DNA of 64,000 nucleotides from Bacteroidota bacterium (GTDB taxonomy: Bacteria; Bacteroidota; Bacteroidia; Cytophagales; Spirosomataceae): contig JAIUOF010000001.1 of NCBI GenBank assembly GCA_020161355.1, positions 558,001 to 622,000 on the forward strand, given 5' to 3'. Positions 46,325-56,182 of this stretch are shown piece after piece (the first letter of the stretch is position 1; every line of letters begins with the position of its first letter). Below the pieces are notes generated by a model. The model was given only the letters and a program-made list of their open reading frames with translations. It was not told the DNA's origin and searched no databases. A program made the position numbers and the translations under genes.

Positions 46325-48327
46325 CCATTCAATAATCTGATGGCATCTTCTACACTGTCTACTGGGAGCAGGCAGGCATTATCAATGCAGATGTAAATTT
46401 TGGTCTGATTACCGTCGTCAAACCTGCCTTCAAAATGAGGCAATTCTGATTTACTTTCCGCACCAAAATATAATGCATTGGCCAAATATTTATGTTTTTG
46501 AATTTGACCAAGGATATCATGATAATTTTGGCCCACCACAACAATATCATTTTTGGGACTTGAAAACAAATAACCAATTGATGCCCAATTGGATAACCAT
46601 TGCGGATCCTGAATTACAAGGGGTTTGATTTTTTGAAAAATAGATTCTGCAAGTTGGGTATAATTTGTGTTTTCAAAAATTCTACCAAGCAAATACAAGT
46701 TTCTGACCATCATCGAATTAGACGAGGGGATAACATTATCAAAAATCTCGGTTTTTCTTGCTATAAGTTTTTCAGAATTTTTATCTGTAAAATAAAATAA
46801 TTGCTCTTTTTCATCAAAAAAGTTAGCTATCACATATTCAGACAGTTGCAAAGCAAAATCCAGAAATTTTTCTTCAAAACAATATTGATAATAATTAATA
46901 AAAGCCTGAATTGTAGCCGCATAGTCTTCTAAAAAACCGGGATTATCTTTCAAACTTACCTGATGCTTCAACTTTAGGTCTTTTCCATCTTTTACAAAAA
47001 AATTATCCTGAAAAAACGCAAAACCTTTTTCAATCATACCGGCAGGAATATTTGCATTTGTAAATCTTCCTACGTCAACTAATCCGTTTAATATCAAAGC
47101 ATTCCAACCTGACAAGATTTTGGAATCTAGACCCGGTTTTGGTCTATTGATAATATTCAATTTAAGAACTTTGTGAGATTCCGTCATCTCCCAAAATGCA
47201 GGCGGTTGCTTTTCAAGGTGCAGGATATTGTTTTGATTTTCCCAGTTTCCTTTCTCAGTAATATTATAATTAATGCAAAAATCCTCAGCCTTATCTCCTA
47301 AAACAGCGACTATTTCTGATTTATTCCAAACATAATATTTACCCTCTTCTCCTTCCGAATCAGCATCGAGGGCAGAGAAAAATCCCCCATCTGGAGATTT
47401 CATTTCAGTATTTAGCCAGGAAATAGTCATCAAAGCAGCCCAATCGGTAAGTTTCTTAAAATCTGGGTCATTACTGAAAAATAAATTGGCCTTTGCCACA
47501 AGCGACAGCAATTGACCATTGTCATACAACATTTTTTCAAAATGGGGTACTTTCCACTTTTCATCAGTTGAATAACGACACCATCCACCAGAGATATGAT
47601 CAAAAATACCTCCCAGAATTATCCGCTCCAGCGTTAGTTTGAGTTGATTTTCATGATTCTGGTTATAAAATGAGGTGGATGCATCCAATATCATTGCCCA
47701 TATTGATGGCATCGGAAACTTAGGAGAACGTTTCATTCCCCCATCAAAAGGATCAAAACTATCCTGAAGTTTATTCTGTATTTGATTGACTTCATTTTCG
47801 GAATAACTTATAGAATCCGTATCTTTCCCGAAATTAAATCTATCAGATTCCTTAACATTTAGTGAAGTGTAAAAACCGTTTGCCGACTCCTGTAATTTTT
47901 CCTTTTGGGTTTTGTAAGAGTTTGAAACACTAAGCAGAAGATTTATCCAATTTTTCTTTGGGAAATAAGTACCCCCATAAAAAGGTTTTGTGTCTGGCAT
48001 CAAAAAGACATTCAAAGGCCACCCTCCTCTAAGTCCCATGTTTTGGATTGCATCCATATAAATTCCATCAATGTCGGGTCTTTCTTCTCTATCCAGTTTG
48101 ATACAAACAAAATAGTGATTCATAATTTCGGCTACTTCATGATCTTCAAAACTCTCATGAGCCATCACGTGGCACCAATGGCAAGTACTGTACCCCACGC
48201 TCAAAATAATGGGTTTATCTTCCATTTGTGCTTTTTGCAGAGCTTCATTTCCCCAGGGATACCAATCGACCGGGTTATTTTTATGTTGCAAAAGGTAGGG
48301 GCTGCTTTCGTAGGCTAGTTTATTCAT
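46321..48327 (-). CDS. YyaL/DUF255 thioredoxin-domain protein
   Basis: A 668-aa cytoplasmic protein with an N-terminal thioredoxin-like domain ([21 protein letters not shown]49-x-x-C52) and a long (alpha/alpha)6-barrel domain typical of the spermatogenesis-associated 20/YyaL family. [32 protein letters not shown] and [19 protein letters not shown] are diagnostic. Function is unknown in bacteria. It is coupled to pxpB and overlaps the upstream T9SS-protein gene by 8 bases if the ATG at 48327 is used. Confidence 0.9.
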   Translation of the reverse strand: MNKLAYESSPYLLQHKNNPVDWYPWGNEALQKAQMEDKPIILSVGYSTCHWCHVMAHESFEDHEVAEIMNHYFVCIKLDREERPDIDGIYMDAIQNMGLRGGWPLNVFLMPDTKPFYGGTYFPKKNWINLLLSVSNSYKTQKEKLQESANGFYTSLNVKESDRFNFGKDTDSISYSENEVNQIQNKLQDSFDPFDGGMKRSPKFPMPSIWAMILDASTSFYNQNHENQLKLTLERIILGGIFDHISGGWCRYSTDEKWKVPHFEKMLYDNGQLLSLVAKANLFFSNDPDFKKLTDWAALMTISWLNTEMKSPDGGFFSALDADSEGEEGKYYVWNKSEIVAVLGDKAEDFCINYNITEKGNWENQNNILHLEKQPPAFWEMTESHKVLKLNIINRPKPGLDSKILSGWNALILNGLVDVGRFTNANIPAGMIEKGFAFFQDNFFVKDGKDLKLKHQVSLKDNPGFLEDYAATIQAFINYYQYCFEEKFLDFALQLSEYVIANFFDEKEQLFYFTDKNSEKLIARKTEIFDNVIPSSNSMMVRNLYLLGRIFENTNYTQLAESIFQKIKPLVIQDPQWLSNWASIGYLFSSPKNDIVVVGQNYHDILGQIQKHKYLANALYFGAESKSELPHFEGRFDDGNQTKIYICIDNACLLPVDSVEDAIRLLNG

Positions 48328-49984
48328 TGATATAAAATTTCCTCGTAACGACATTTACTCCCTGAACAATTTTTATTATGTAATTCCCGGGTGCTAATGT
48401 TTTTATTCCTTCTATTGTTACTAAACCGCCGGCATTTGTCTTTAGTTCTGACTTTTTAACCAGTTTTGATCCTGAATCGAAAATCTCAATGTTTACTTTT
48501 TCCATATTTAAATCTAATCCCAAAATTTGCAGGAAATCAGAGGAAGGATTAGGAAAAACCACTATCCGTGGCTCTTCTGAGACCAAAAATGTTGGAAGCG
48601 TTAAATCATATTTACATAAAAAAAGATCATAGCCTTTTAAAGTGATATTTTTTGCCCAATTTCCATGTTTTATGGTCAATTCTACCAATTCTGACTCAGA
48701 TTTGGCGTACGGATTCTGTGCTGCGACCAAAAGCTGGGTTCCGTTTAAGATACCACGCCATATTGGTTTTTTGTTTTCGTTATAATCGCGTGCCGAAAAC
48801 TCTTCAATAATTTTATAATCTCCATCAAAAACCTCCTTATATTTTGAGAGTCTATACAAACCTTTTGTAAAATATTCGTAATTGGAAAAATCGGACCTGG
48901 AAGATAAATCTGAAGGGTCTTCCCAGAAAAATATGCCTTTTGCACCGGCCATAAAAGGAAAAATTGCCATCGACTCAGCCATCCATGGCTTTATTGACTT
49001 TTTCACATAGTCTGGATTAAAACTGTACCTCTGCCACACAAACAGCATCTGCTCTTTTGGAGACCAGACCCGGTTAGCCTCGATTTGAAACAAAAGATAT
49101 GATAAATATTCAGATGCAAATGGGTGGGGATAGTCATAATAAAAATATGCAGAAGGTGTCAAAAATGTTTGATAGTTGTAAAAAGACCCACCAACTATTT
49201 GTTTATCAAAGTCATAGCAAAGATAGTTTAGAGCCGATTTCTGTGTTTTCCATTGCTCCCAGGTCTTTCCCTGAATATTGGTAAAAGTATTTAAAACAGG
49301 GCTATCGGTATAAGAGCTAAAATGCCCTGACGAAGGAAAAGCTTTGTTTTGAAAATATTCAAATGAAAGACTATACAACTTTTGCAACTCTTTTTTATAA
49401 GCTAAAATAAATTGGTCATTTGGGAGACTTTTAATTTCGGCTGGCGTAAAAGCCGATTTTTTTAGAACCAAAATAGAGTCATCCGATTTTATTTGCCGCT
49501 CAATATCAAATATCATTAAATCAGCATCTATAAAATTATTCCCCCCCGTTTCTTTCTGAAAACCTGCTATCCGACTGTCCCAATAACGGGCTAATACTGT
49601 GAGGTCGTTTCCCCAGGGATTTTTTTCAGTATGCCAGGGTTGCAAAGGTAATGCGTCGGTGACCCCATAAAATACTAAAGCTCTTTGTGTTGCCGGAATT
49701 TTTGAAAAATTGAACGCATTGGCGAAATGAGAATATCCTCTTTTAGACTGTAAATTATAATTCTCGAAGATACTTGTGCCTCCGTAAACCACTTTGAAAG
49801 GCAACGAAAATTCAGGAAACTGTTCCCAATTAATTCCGAGGCCAGGTGAAGACGATTTAAAGTTAAAATCAAGATCCTGGGTACAATTTTGAGAATAAAC
49901 AGTAGAATTTACCGTTAGAAATAACAGTACATAGCCTATAAATCGAATATTAAAGAAAATGTTGCTTAACTTTGTACCTGTCAT
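48320..49984 (-). CDS. T9SS-exported protein of unknown function
   Basis: A 554-aa secreted protein. A signal-anchor-like N-terminus ([18 protein letters not shown]) and a C-terminal type IX sorting domain of about 80 residues ([35 protein letters not shown]) mark it for secretion or surface attachment. The central region ([40 protein letters not shown]) suggests a glycosidase-like barrel but no family is certain. It is first in an operon with YyaL and pxpBCA. Its start is only 33 bases from the divergent lipoprotein gene. Confidence 0.75.
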   Translation of the reverse strand: MTGTKLSNIFFNIRFIGYVLLFLTVNSTVYSQNCTQDLDFNFKSSSPGLGINWEQFPEFSLPFKVVYGGTSIFENYNLQSKRGYSHFANAFNFSKIPATQRALVFYGVTDALPLQPWHTEKNPWGNDLTVLARYWDSRIAGFQKETGGNNFIDADLMIFDIERQIKSDDSILVLKKSAFTPAEIKSLPNDQFILAYKKELQKLYSLSFEYFQNKAFPSSGHFSSYTDSPVLNTFTNIQGKTWEQWKTQKSALNYLCYDFDKQIVGGSFYNYQTFLTPSAYFYYDYPHPFASEYLSYLLFQIEANRVWSPKEQMLFVWQRYSFNPDYVKKSIKPWMAESMAIFPFMAGAKGIFFWEDPSDLSSRSDFSNYEYFTKGLYRLSKYKEVFDGDYKIIEEFSARDYNENKKPIWRGILNGTQLLVAAQNPYAKSESELVELTIKHGNWAKNITLKGYDLFLCKYDLTLPTFLVSEEPRIVVFPNPSSDFLQILGLDLNMEKVNIEIFDSGSKLVKKSELKTNAGGLVTIEGIKTLAPGNYIIKIVQGVNVVTRKFYINE

Positions 49985-50001
49985 TTGGCAATAAATATTT
50001 G
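49971..50001 (+). promoter_or_regulatory. Promoter of the 50018 lipoprotein gene
   Basis: TTTG (49971-49974), 19 bases, AATATTTG (49994-50001), one mismatch to TAnnTTTG. It lies inside the first codons of the divergent gene. A minus-strand TATTTTTG at 50002-50009 may serve that gene, so the two promoters would overlap. Confidence 0.65.
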
Positions 50002-50017
50002 CAAAAATAAGTGAATT

Positions 50018-50467
50018 ATGAGAAATCTTCTTATTGTTTTCAGCCTTCTTTTGGTTTTGGGATCTTGTAAAAAAAACAAAGTTGACCCTGATGAAAATCT
50101 GACTTCATCTCAGCTTTTGAGCCGAAATGCCTGGAAACTTGACAGATATACCGATACTTCAGGAAAGACTATAAGTGATGGTAATCTCAATGCTTCAGCA
50201 GTTGTACTCTATCAGATGCTTTTTGAATTCAGAGAAAATCAGGAAACCAGAGCGATTGAGAAAGTTTCAAAAACCGTGATAAATCGTGGGACATGGAATT
50301 TATTGGAAGATAATAAGGTACTAGATATCAACATCGTAGGCTTCCAGGGTAAGTTTAAAATTGTGGTTCTTCAAAAAGGAAAACTTACATTACAAGCATC
50401 GACCGGCAATTTTCTGAGCGGTGTGGGCAGTGAACTGAACATGGAATTCTCAGAAAGTCCAAATTAA
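50018..50467 (+). CDS. Lipocalin-like lipoprotein
   Basis: A 149-aa lipoprotein, lipobox at C17 (VLGSC), followed by a Lys/Asn-rich linker. SSQLLSRNAWKLDRYTDTSG and the repeated strands (NRGTWNLLEDNKVLDINIVG) resemble the lipocalin-like domains of many small Bacteroidota lipoproteins. No specific role. Confidence 0.65.
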   Translation: MRNLLIVFSLLLVLGSCKKNKVDPDENLTSSQLLSRNAWKLDRYTDTSGKTISDGNLNASAVVLYQMLFEFRENQETRAIEKVSKTVINRGTWNLLEDNKVLDINIVGFQGKFKIVVLQKGKLTLQASTGNFLSGVGSELNMEFSESPN

Positions 50468-50577
50468 TATCAATATTTTCATACAAAAATAAAGACTAAA
50501 TACATTTTTAGGTTCGAAATTGGGTTTTCTATGGCTTTTTTCTACCTTTAAATCCATAACCTGATTTGCCCCGAAAT

Positions 50578-52062
50578 ATGAGCCTAAGCACCGATCACAT
50601 TAAACTTATTTTTGGCCTGAAGTTAAAACAGCTCAGACAGGAAAAAGGAATGTCTTTGCAGGAACTTTCCAATATTTCAGGACTTTCGATGTCTTATATC
50701 AACGAAATAGAAAAAGGCAAAAAGTACCCTAAAGCTGATAAAATTTATGCGTTGTCAGATGCTTTGCAGGTTGACTATGATAGTTTGGTTTCTTTAAAAT
50801 TAAGTAAAAAATTAGATCCGATATCCACCTTACTTAATTCCAATTTTCTCACTGAAATTCCGTTTGATTTTTTTGGAATTGATCCGGCGAATCTCCTGGA
50901 GATGCTAGCAGATGCTCCTACCAAACTCAGTGCTTTTATCAATACTGTGATAAAAATTGGAAGGAGTTATTCCATGAGTGTAGAGCAATTCTACTTTGCG
51001 GTGCTCCGCTCCTATCTTGAAATGCACAATAATTATTTTCCGGATCTGGAGGAATTGGCAGAAAAGTTTATTTCAGAAAACAAACTCGATGGAAATTCTC
51101 AAATTGACGAATTTTATCTAAGTAACTATTTATTAGAACATTATCAAATAAAAATTAATTTTTTTGATGAAAACCAATTCCCTTCATTGGCTAGCATCAG
51201 GTCTGTTTTTGTTCCAAAATCAAAAAAACTTTTACTCAACAAACGTATTAGCTCGGATCAAAGAGCTTTTACACTGGCCAGAGAGTTGGGATTTTTATAT
51301 ATGAATCTCAAAGACCGGCCGCTCACTTCGTCATGGGTTGAGGTTCATTCATTTGAAGAGGTATTTAACAATTTCCAGGCTTCCTATTTTGCAGGAGCCA
51401 TTTTGTTGAAAAAAGCCCAACTGATAAATGACCTTCAGACCATTTTTGAAGAAAGCACTTTTTCAGAAAAACTCATTAAAAATCTCATTCAAAAATACCA
51501 AACTACACCCGAAACGCTTATCCACAGGATTTTTAGTTTATTACCGGAAAACTTCAATTTTGATAAATTGTTCTTCCTGCGTTTTGAAGCACCTTCCAAC
51601 ACAAAAAATTATGTCTTGACTAAAGAACTTCATCTTTCCAAACTACATGATCCTCAGGAGAGTCGTAGCGAGAACTATTGCCGAAGATGGGTTTCTTTGA
51701 AAATTTTAGATGAACTGAGTGCACAGCAAAACAAAAAGAACGCTAAGCCCGCAACACTTGTTCAAACGCAAATTTCGGAATACTCTGATGCTGGTAATCA
51801 ATATTTTATAATTTCAATTGCCCGGCCTCTGAATATCATTGAAAATACCAATGTGAGTGTGAGTATTGGTTTTGAAATTGATGAAGATTTGAGAAAAATC
51901 ATCAAGTTTGTAGATGATCCGGCTATTCAAAAAGTTAAGGTCAATCAAACCTGTGAGAAATGCTCAATTTTTGACTGCAAAGAAAGAGTTGCTGCACCTG
52001 TTATTATGCAGAAAAAAAGGCAAATTGATGCCATGAAAGAAACTTTGAAAAACTTGACTTAG
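50578..52062 (+). CDS. XRE regulator with degenerate IrrE-like domain
   Basis: A 494-aa regulator. Residues about 8-62 are an XRE helix-turn-helix (LRQEKGMSLQELSNISGLSM). The middle is an ImmA/IrrE metallopeptidase-like domain whose HExxH motif is lost (AFTLARELGFLYM), so it should not cleave. The C-terminus resembles the DUF2083 (ScfR/RamB) domain, ending with a cysteine cluster, CEKCSIFDCKERVAAP. Related regulators bind acyl-CoA-type ligands and control acetate or fatty-acid metabolism. ATG at 50578 is preferred to a TTG 12 bases earlier. It overlaps nfu by 4 bases, convergently. Confidence 0.85.
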   Translation: MSLSTDHIKLIFGLKLKQLRQEKGMSLQELSNISGLSMSYINEIEKGKKYPKADKIYALSDALQVDYDSLVSLKLSKKLDPISTLLNSNFLTEIPFDFFGIDPANLLEMLADAPTKLSAFINTVIKIGRSYSMSVEQFYFAVLRSYLEMHNNYFPDLEELAEKFISENKLDGNSQIDEFYLSNYLLEHYQIKINFFDENQFPSLASIRSVFVPKSKKLLLNKRISSDQRAFTLARELGFLYMNLKDRPLTSSWVEVHSFEEVFNNFQASYFAGAILLKKAQLINDLQTIFEESTFSEKLIKNLIQKYQTTPETLIHRIFSLLPENFNFDKLFFLRFEAPSNTKNYVLTKELHLSKLHDPQESRSENYCRRWVSLKILDELSAQQNKKNAKPATLVQTQISEYSDAGNQYFIISIARPLNIIENTNVSVSIGFEIDEDLRKIIKFVDDPAIQKVKVNQTCEKCSIFDCKERVAAPVIMQKKRQIDAMKETLKNLT

Positions 52063-52655
52063 ATTCCTTCTGCCTCCACAAGTTTCACCTCGGGAATCAT
52101 GGATGTTAGCAGACGCTCAATACCTGATTTTAAAGTAATGGTTGCAGACGGGCATCCACTGCATGAGCCCTGAAGAAAGACCTTAACCAATCCTGATTCT
52201 TCATCATAAGAGGAAAAATTAATTGCTCCGCCGTCTGATTCTACTGCAGGCCGTACATATTGGTCAAGTGTAGCCTTGATTTTAGCCACCACCGGACCGT
52301 CATTTGGATTGACAATTAATGTATTAGAGTCAATAGTTTTCTGAGCAAAAACGGGCTGATTTTCATCAAAATAAATCTTTAAAAACTTTTTCAAATCAAA
52401 AACTACCTCATCCCATTCGGTTTCAGCGTCTTTGGTCAAAGTGATAAAGTTAGAACTAATAAAAACTCTTTCTACAAAGGGAAATTGAAAAAAATCAGCG
52501 GCAAGTGGAGAGGCTTTGGATTCTTCCAATGCTGATTTCATGTCCGGATAATCAAATGAGAGCCCTTCTGGTACAATTTCATAATTTAGGACAAACTTCA
52601 TTGAGTTGGGATTAGGACTCAACTCTGTATATATCATCGTATTTCTCTTAAGCAT
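52059..52655 (-). CDS. NifU-like Fe-S scaffold protein (Nfu)
   Basis: A 198-aa protein with an N-terminal Nfu domain (YTELSPNPNSMKFVLNYEIV) and a C-terminal NifU domain with the cluster-binding C-x-x-C (GSCSGCPSATITLK). It carries assembled iron-sulfur clusters to target proteins. The ATG at 52637 is an alternative start. No suf/isc operon is in this window. Confidence 0.93.
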   Translation of the reverse strand: MLKRNTMIYTELSPNPNSMKFVLNYEIVPEGLSFDYPDMKSALEESKASPLAADFFQFPFVERVFISSNFITLTKDAETEWDEVVFDLKKFLKIYFDENQPVFAQKTIDSNTLIVNPNDGPVVAKIKATLDQYVRPAVESDGGAINFSSYDEESGLVKVFLQGSCSGCPSATITLKSGIERLLTSMIPEVKLVEAEGI

Positions 52656-52711
52656 ATTATCTCCTTTTCAAATTTCAACAATTGTTTTGGCTTTTAAGTT
52701 TTCTAAAAAAC

Positions 52712-52737
52712 AAAAAAAGGAGACGTTCGCCTCCTTT
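52712..52737 (-). terminator. Terminator of rplU-rpmA
   Basis: Stem AAAGGAG / CTCCTTT, loop of 8 that can add a small inner pairing, followed on the minus strand by seven T. Confidence 0.85.
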
Positions 52738-52760
52738 CTTTTCATAATATCCTGAAAATA

Positions 52761-53027
52761 TTAAGCTTCAGTAACCTGAGGCAAAACATGAACGAAAGAT
52801 TTTCCGTCACGACCTTTTTTGAAAGTCACGATACCATCTTTCAAAGCAAACAAGGTATGATCACGACCAAGGCCTACATTTTGACCAGGATTATGTTTTG
52901 TTCCGCGTTGACGAACCAAAATATTTCCTGAAATGGCCAATTGACCACCGTACAATTTCACGCCTAATCTTTTACTTTCCGACTCGCGACCGTTTTTCGA
53001 ACTACCGACTCCTTTCTTATGTGCCAT
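52761..53027 (-). CDS. rpmA: 50S ribosomal protein L27
   Basis: An 88-aa protein whose N-terminus reaches the peptidyl-transferase centre: [60 protein letters not shown]. The start begins directly AHKK, so no processed leader is present. Downstream of rplU. Confidence 0.97.
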   Translation of the reverse strand: MAHKKGVGSSKNGRESESKRLGVKLYGGQLAISGNILVRQRGTKHNPGQNVGLGRDHTLFALKDGIVTFKKGRDGKSFVHVLPQVTEA

Positions 53028-53059
53028 TTCTTTAAATAATTTTTAAGATTCTCAAAAAA

Positions 53060-53374
53060 TTAAGCAGCTACAATCTCGTCAATCTGAACTTTTGTCAAAG
53101 CCTGACGGTGACCATTTTGCTTTTGGTAACTTTTACGTCTTTTTTTCTTAAAAACGATAACTTTCTCGCCTTTAAGATGTTCAAGAATTGTGCCTTTCAC
53201 AGAAGCACCACTTACGGTTGGTGTACCTACTGATACATTACCGTCATTATCAACAAGGAGCACCTTGTCAAAAACAAGCTCAGCGTTCGTTTCACCCGCC
53301 AAACGGTGGGTATAAATGTAACGACCCTTTTCAACTTTAAATTGCTGGCCTGCTATCTCAACGATTGCGTACAT
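53060..53374 (-). CDS. rplU: 50S ribosomal protein L21
   Basis: A 104-aa protein binding 23S rRNA domain II: MYAIVEIAGQQFKVEKGRYI, LVDNDGNVSVGTPTVSGASV and KVIVFKKKRRKSYQKQNGHR are conserved. First gene of the rplU-rpmA operon. Confidence 0.97.
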   Translation of the reverse strand: MYAIVEIAGQQFKVEKGRYIYTHRLAGETNAELVFDKVLLVDNDGNVSVGTPTVSGASVKGTILEHLKGEKVIVFKKKRRKSYQKQNGHRQALTKVQIDEIVAA

Positions 53375-53411
53375 TACAATATAATTTAGTTATTATAAAA
53401 AATTTGGAGTG

Positions 53412-53442
53412 CAAAATTAGAGATAATTTATTGAAAAACAAA
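53412..53442 (-). promoter_or_regulatory. rplU promoter
   Basis: On the minus strand TTTG (53439-53442), 19 bases, then TAATTTTG (53412-53419), a perfect consensus match. The following GCACTCCAA is identical to that after the rpsP promoter. Confidence 0.85.
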
Positions 53443-53556
53443 GTTTCGGCTAATATTTTAAGTTAATTATGAAACAAAAATGCAAATAAAATGCAATTAG
53501 TAATCCTTTATTAAAATTTTCTTATAACCGCATGATTAAATATAAAATTAAAACAC

Positions 53557-53587
53557 TTAGACAGGAATAGAGAAATGATTAATTTTG
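53557..53587 (+). promoter_or_regulatory. Promoter of the glycosyltransferase gene
   Basis: TTAG (53557-53560, one mismatch to TTTG), 19 bases, then TAATTTTG (53580-53587), 25 bases before the start codon. Confidence 0.6.
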
Positions 53588-53612
53588 AGTTTTCAAGAAA
53601 CAAAACTACAGA

Positions 53613-54758
53613 ATGAGAATATTGATAATTCATCAGTGGCTTTGGGCTCACTATAAAGCTAAGATATACAGCGAGTTACAAACCATTGTGAATAAAAATA
53701 ACGATAAACTATTGGTATTGCAGACTTCTGCAAATGAATTGACCAGGGCAAAACTAGGTAAAGCAGATGAGCGGATTCATCAATATGATTATAAATTGTT
53801 ATATGATGAATACTATGAAAATATTTCAAATTTCAGGCGGTTTAAAGCCATGTTTTATTGGGTAAGAAAATTTAAACCCGATGTTGTTAATATTTCGGGA
53901 TATTATGAACCCGCCATGAACCTGATCCTACTTTATTGTAAGTTAAGTGGAATAAAGGTGGTCATTTCGATAGATTCTACTGAAAGCGATAATCCCAATG
54001 TGGGATGGAGAGAAAAAGTCAAAAGCCTGGTTGTTAATATGGGAAATGGTTTTTTTTGTTATGGTAGCAAATCCGCTGAATACATGTATAAACTGGGCAT
54101 CAGTCCAGAAAAAATCCTTCTCAAAAATAACGCAGTAGATAATCAAAAAGTAGCTTCAATTTATCAGGAAGCACAAAAAAGCCGGGAAATAAAGAAAAAT
54201 ATTTTAGGCCTCAGAAAATACAATTTTATCTATGTTGGGCGATTAATCAAATTTAAAAACATTGATAACCTGCTGGCTGCGTACAAGAATCTGAATACTC
54301 CTGATTGGGGTTTAATCATTCTTGGAAATGGATCAGAAGAGGAAAAATTGAAGCATTATGTAAGCGAGAACCAACTTGAGGGAGTTTGTTTTGTCGATGG
54401 AAAACAATGGTTTGAAGTTCCTGAATATATGGCACTGGCAGATATTTTTATTTTACCGAGTTTTTCTGAGCCATGGGGTTTGGTAGTAAATGAGGCCATG
54501 GCATGCGGAATGCCGGTACTGGTGTCGGAAAAATGTGGTTCTGCACCGGATTTAGTTCATGAAAATAAAAATGGATTCAAGTTTGATCCTTTTGATGTGG
54601 TTCAGATGACCGAAAAAATGAATGAATTCGTATTAAAACCTGAAATTATTGAACCTTTCGGATTAAAGTCCAAACAAATAATCCAGAATTTTTCTCCTGA
54701 AAAAGTAGCAGAAGAAATGTGGGCCGGTTTTAAAAAAGTAGTGACAAAAGGAGTCTGA
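53613..54758 (+). CDS. Glycosyltransferase family 4
   Basis: A 381-aa GT-B retaining glycosyltransferase. The nucleotide-sugar site has NFIYVGRLIKFKNIDNLL and the E-x7-E motif SEPWGLVVNEAMACGMPVLV. The N-terminal part (MRILIIHQWLWAHYKAKI) is a Rossmann acceptor domain. It probably builds a surface polysaccharide, as its convergent neighbour looks like an O-antigen polymerase; sugar specificity unknown. Confidence 0.88.
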   Translation: MRILIIHQWLWAHYKAKIYSELQTIVNKNNDKLLVLQTSANELTRAKLGKADERIHQYDYKLLYDEYYENISNFRRFKAMFYWVRKFKPDVVNISGYYEPAMNLILLYCKLSGIKVVISIDSTESDNPNVGWREKVKSLVVNMGNGFFCYGSKSAEYMYKLGISPEKILLKNNAVDNQKVASIYQEAQKSREIKKNILGLRKYNFIYVGRLIKFKNIDNLLAAYKNLNTPDWGLIILGNGSEEEKLKHYVSENQLEGVCFVDGKQWFEVPEYMALADIFILPSFSEPWGLVVNEAMACGMPVLVSEKCGSAPDLVHENKNGFKFDPFDVVQMTEKMNEFVLKPEIIEPFGLKSKQIIQNFSPEKVAEEMWAGFKKVVTKGV

Positions 54759-54777
54759 AATCTTTGAATGACTAAAT

Positions 54778-56109
54778 TTAGGTTAAACCAGAAAATTTCG
54801 ATTTAATAAATTGATTGGCTCCAGGATAAACAAATCTCGCTACTAAGGCATAATAACTAATTCTGGAATATTCAATGATCAATCCACCTGTAAAATTCAA
54901 GACCATATAATATATAAAACCATAAGCGATAAATTCTGTCGCTATGGATTGAGGATTCCGCATTTCTACGACGGCGATTTTTATCATATAGACATACAGT
55001 ATCGTGTATATAAATAATCCAAACAATCCAAAAGAATCAAAGACTTCGAGATGTGGAATGTCTATATAATTATGTTTGTAACCATTACCAAAAATAATAT
55101 ACCTCAACCTACCCTCAGAAAAATTCTCATCAAGTGTTTCAATTGTATTGTTGATAAGCTCTATCCTTCCACTTGCCGATGCATCGATTGTGCCTTTTTT
55201 CTTCCTTATATCTTTTTCACTTGTTGTAAGACTTTTGAAAATTTTACCAAATCTTGACTCAACCTGACTATACACAGGCTTTAAAATATCCTTGTTTTTG
55301 ATATACATTTGAATACCAAAACCAATAAATATTACTAAAACCAATGCGACATACCATTTTAACAAAAGCGATCCCACTAAAGATGCGATTTTAACAACGG
55401 TAAAATTGAAATAAAAAAATAAGGCAAAAAATAAAAGTGTTGCCAGAATCGGACCCATGGTTTGAGTCATAATCAAAACTATCAGAAAAAATATAAAAGT
55501 GGCGAATAGTGGTAAAACTTTAATCGTGATCTTTTTGAGGTATTTCATACTTAAAAAAATCAAAATAATGCCAAAAAATGCACCCTTTCCATAAACATGA
55601 GGGTTACCCTGTTCATCATTTTCTCCAAACCTTACTGAAGCCCTTTTGCCGATTGCAAAAAGGGGGTCGTTGATTACTGCATAAATCAGCAAGGCTGCTC
55701 CGATAATTGACAGGAAAATTGCAAGTGGCAGAAACCCCCGGTTAATTGATTCCTTTGTCATGAATAAAACCGATACCAGAACAAGGAAAATTACTGCATA
55801 AGTTATTATTTCAAAATTTCCGTTTACGGCAGAATACCTATCTCTCAAAAGAAAATACGCAAAAGTAATAATCAGAAATATTAATAATAAAGAAAATGCA
55901 ACACGATTAGGATTTTCAAAACTTTTAAGATTTTTGAAAAGAAAAGCTATGCCAAAGGGCCCCACCGCCATAGCTGCAGTAAAAGCCGAACTATTTTGAG
56001 CAAGCCCTACACCGTCTCTGATATAATAAATGAGCGGCAGTCCGGTAATAAACATTACCACTGCAAACATGTCTCTGTATTTGAGAAAATTCCGAACTAA
56101 GAACCGCAT
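54778..56109 (-). CDS. O-antigen polymerase/ligase-like membrane protein
   Basis: A 443-aa protein with about 11 hydrophobic helices and a long loop before the last ones, the layout of Wzy/WaaL proteins (YRDMFAVVMFITGLPLIYYI, then FGNGYKHNYIDIPHLEVFDS in the loop, FGLFGLFIYTILYVYMIK). It would polymerise or ligate O-antigen repeats in the periplasm. The assignment rests on topology and context. The ATG at 56109 is preferred to an upstream GTG. Confidence 0.7.
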   Translation of the reverse strand: MRFLVRNFLKYRDMFAVVMFITGLPLIYYIRDGVGLAQNSSAFTAAMAVGPFGIAFLFKNLKSFENPNRVAFSLLLIFLIITFAYFLLRDRYSAVNGNFEIITYAVIFLVLVSVLFMTKESINRGFLPLAIFLSIIGAALLIYAVINDPLFAIGKRASVRFGENDEQGNPHVYGKGAFFGIILIFLSMKYLKKITIKVLPLFATFIFFLIVLIMTQTMGPILATLLFFALFFYFNFTVVKIASLVGSLLLKWYVALVLVIFIGFGIQMYIKNKDILKPVYSQVESRFGKIFKSLTTSEKDIRKKKGTIDASASGRIELINNTIETLDENFSEGRLRYIIFGNGYKHNYIDIPHLEVFDSFGLFGLFIYTILYVYMIKIAVVEMRNPQSIATEFIAYGFIYYMVLNFTGGLIIEYSRISYYALVARFVYPGANQFIKSKFSGLT

Positions 56110-56182
56110 AAAAAAAATTTTCACAAAAATAAGCTAATATTGCCTTTTCTGTGAAAATTTAAATAATTAATAGAAGGGGAAA

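Noticed and set aside
51270..51330. Toxin-antitoxin type XRE/ImmA pair
   Set aside because: The HTH and IrrE-like domain are on one chain with a DUF2083-type end and no toxin gene beside it; the peptidase motif is lost.
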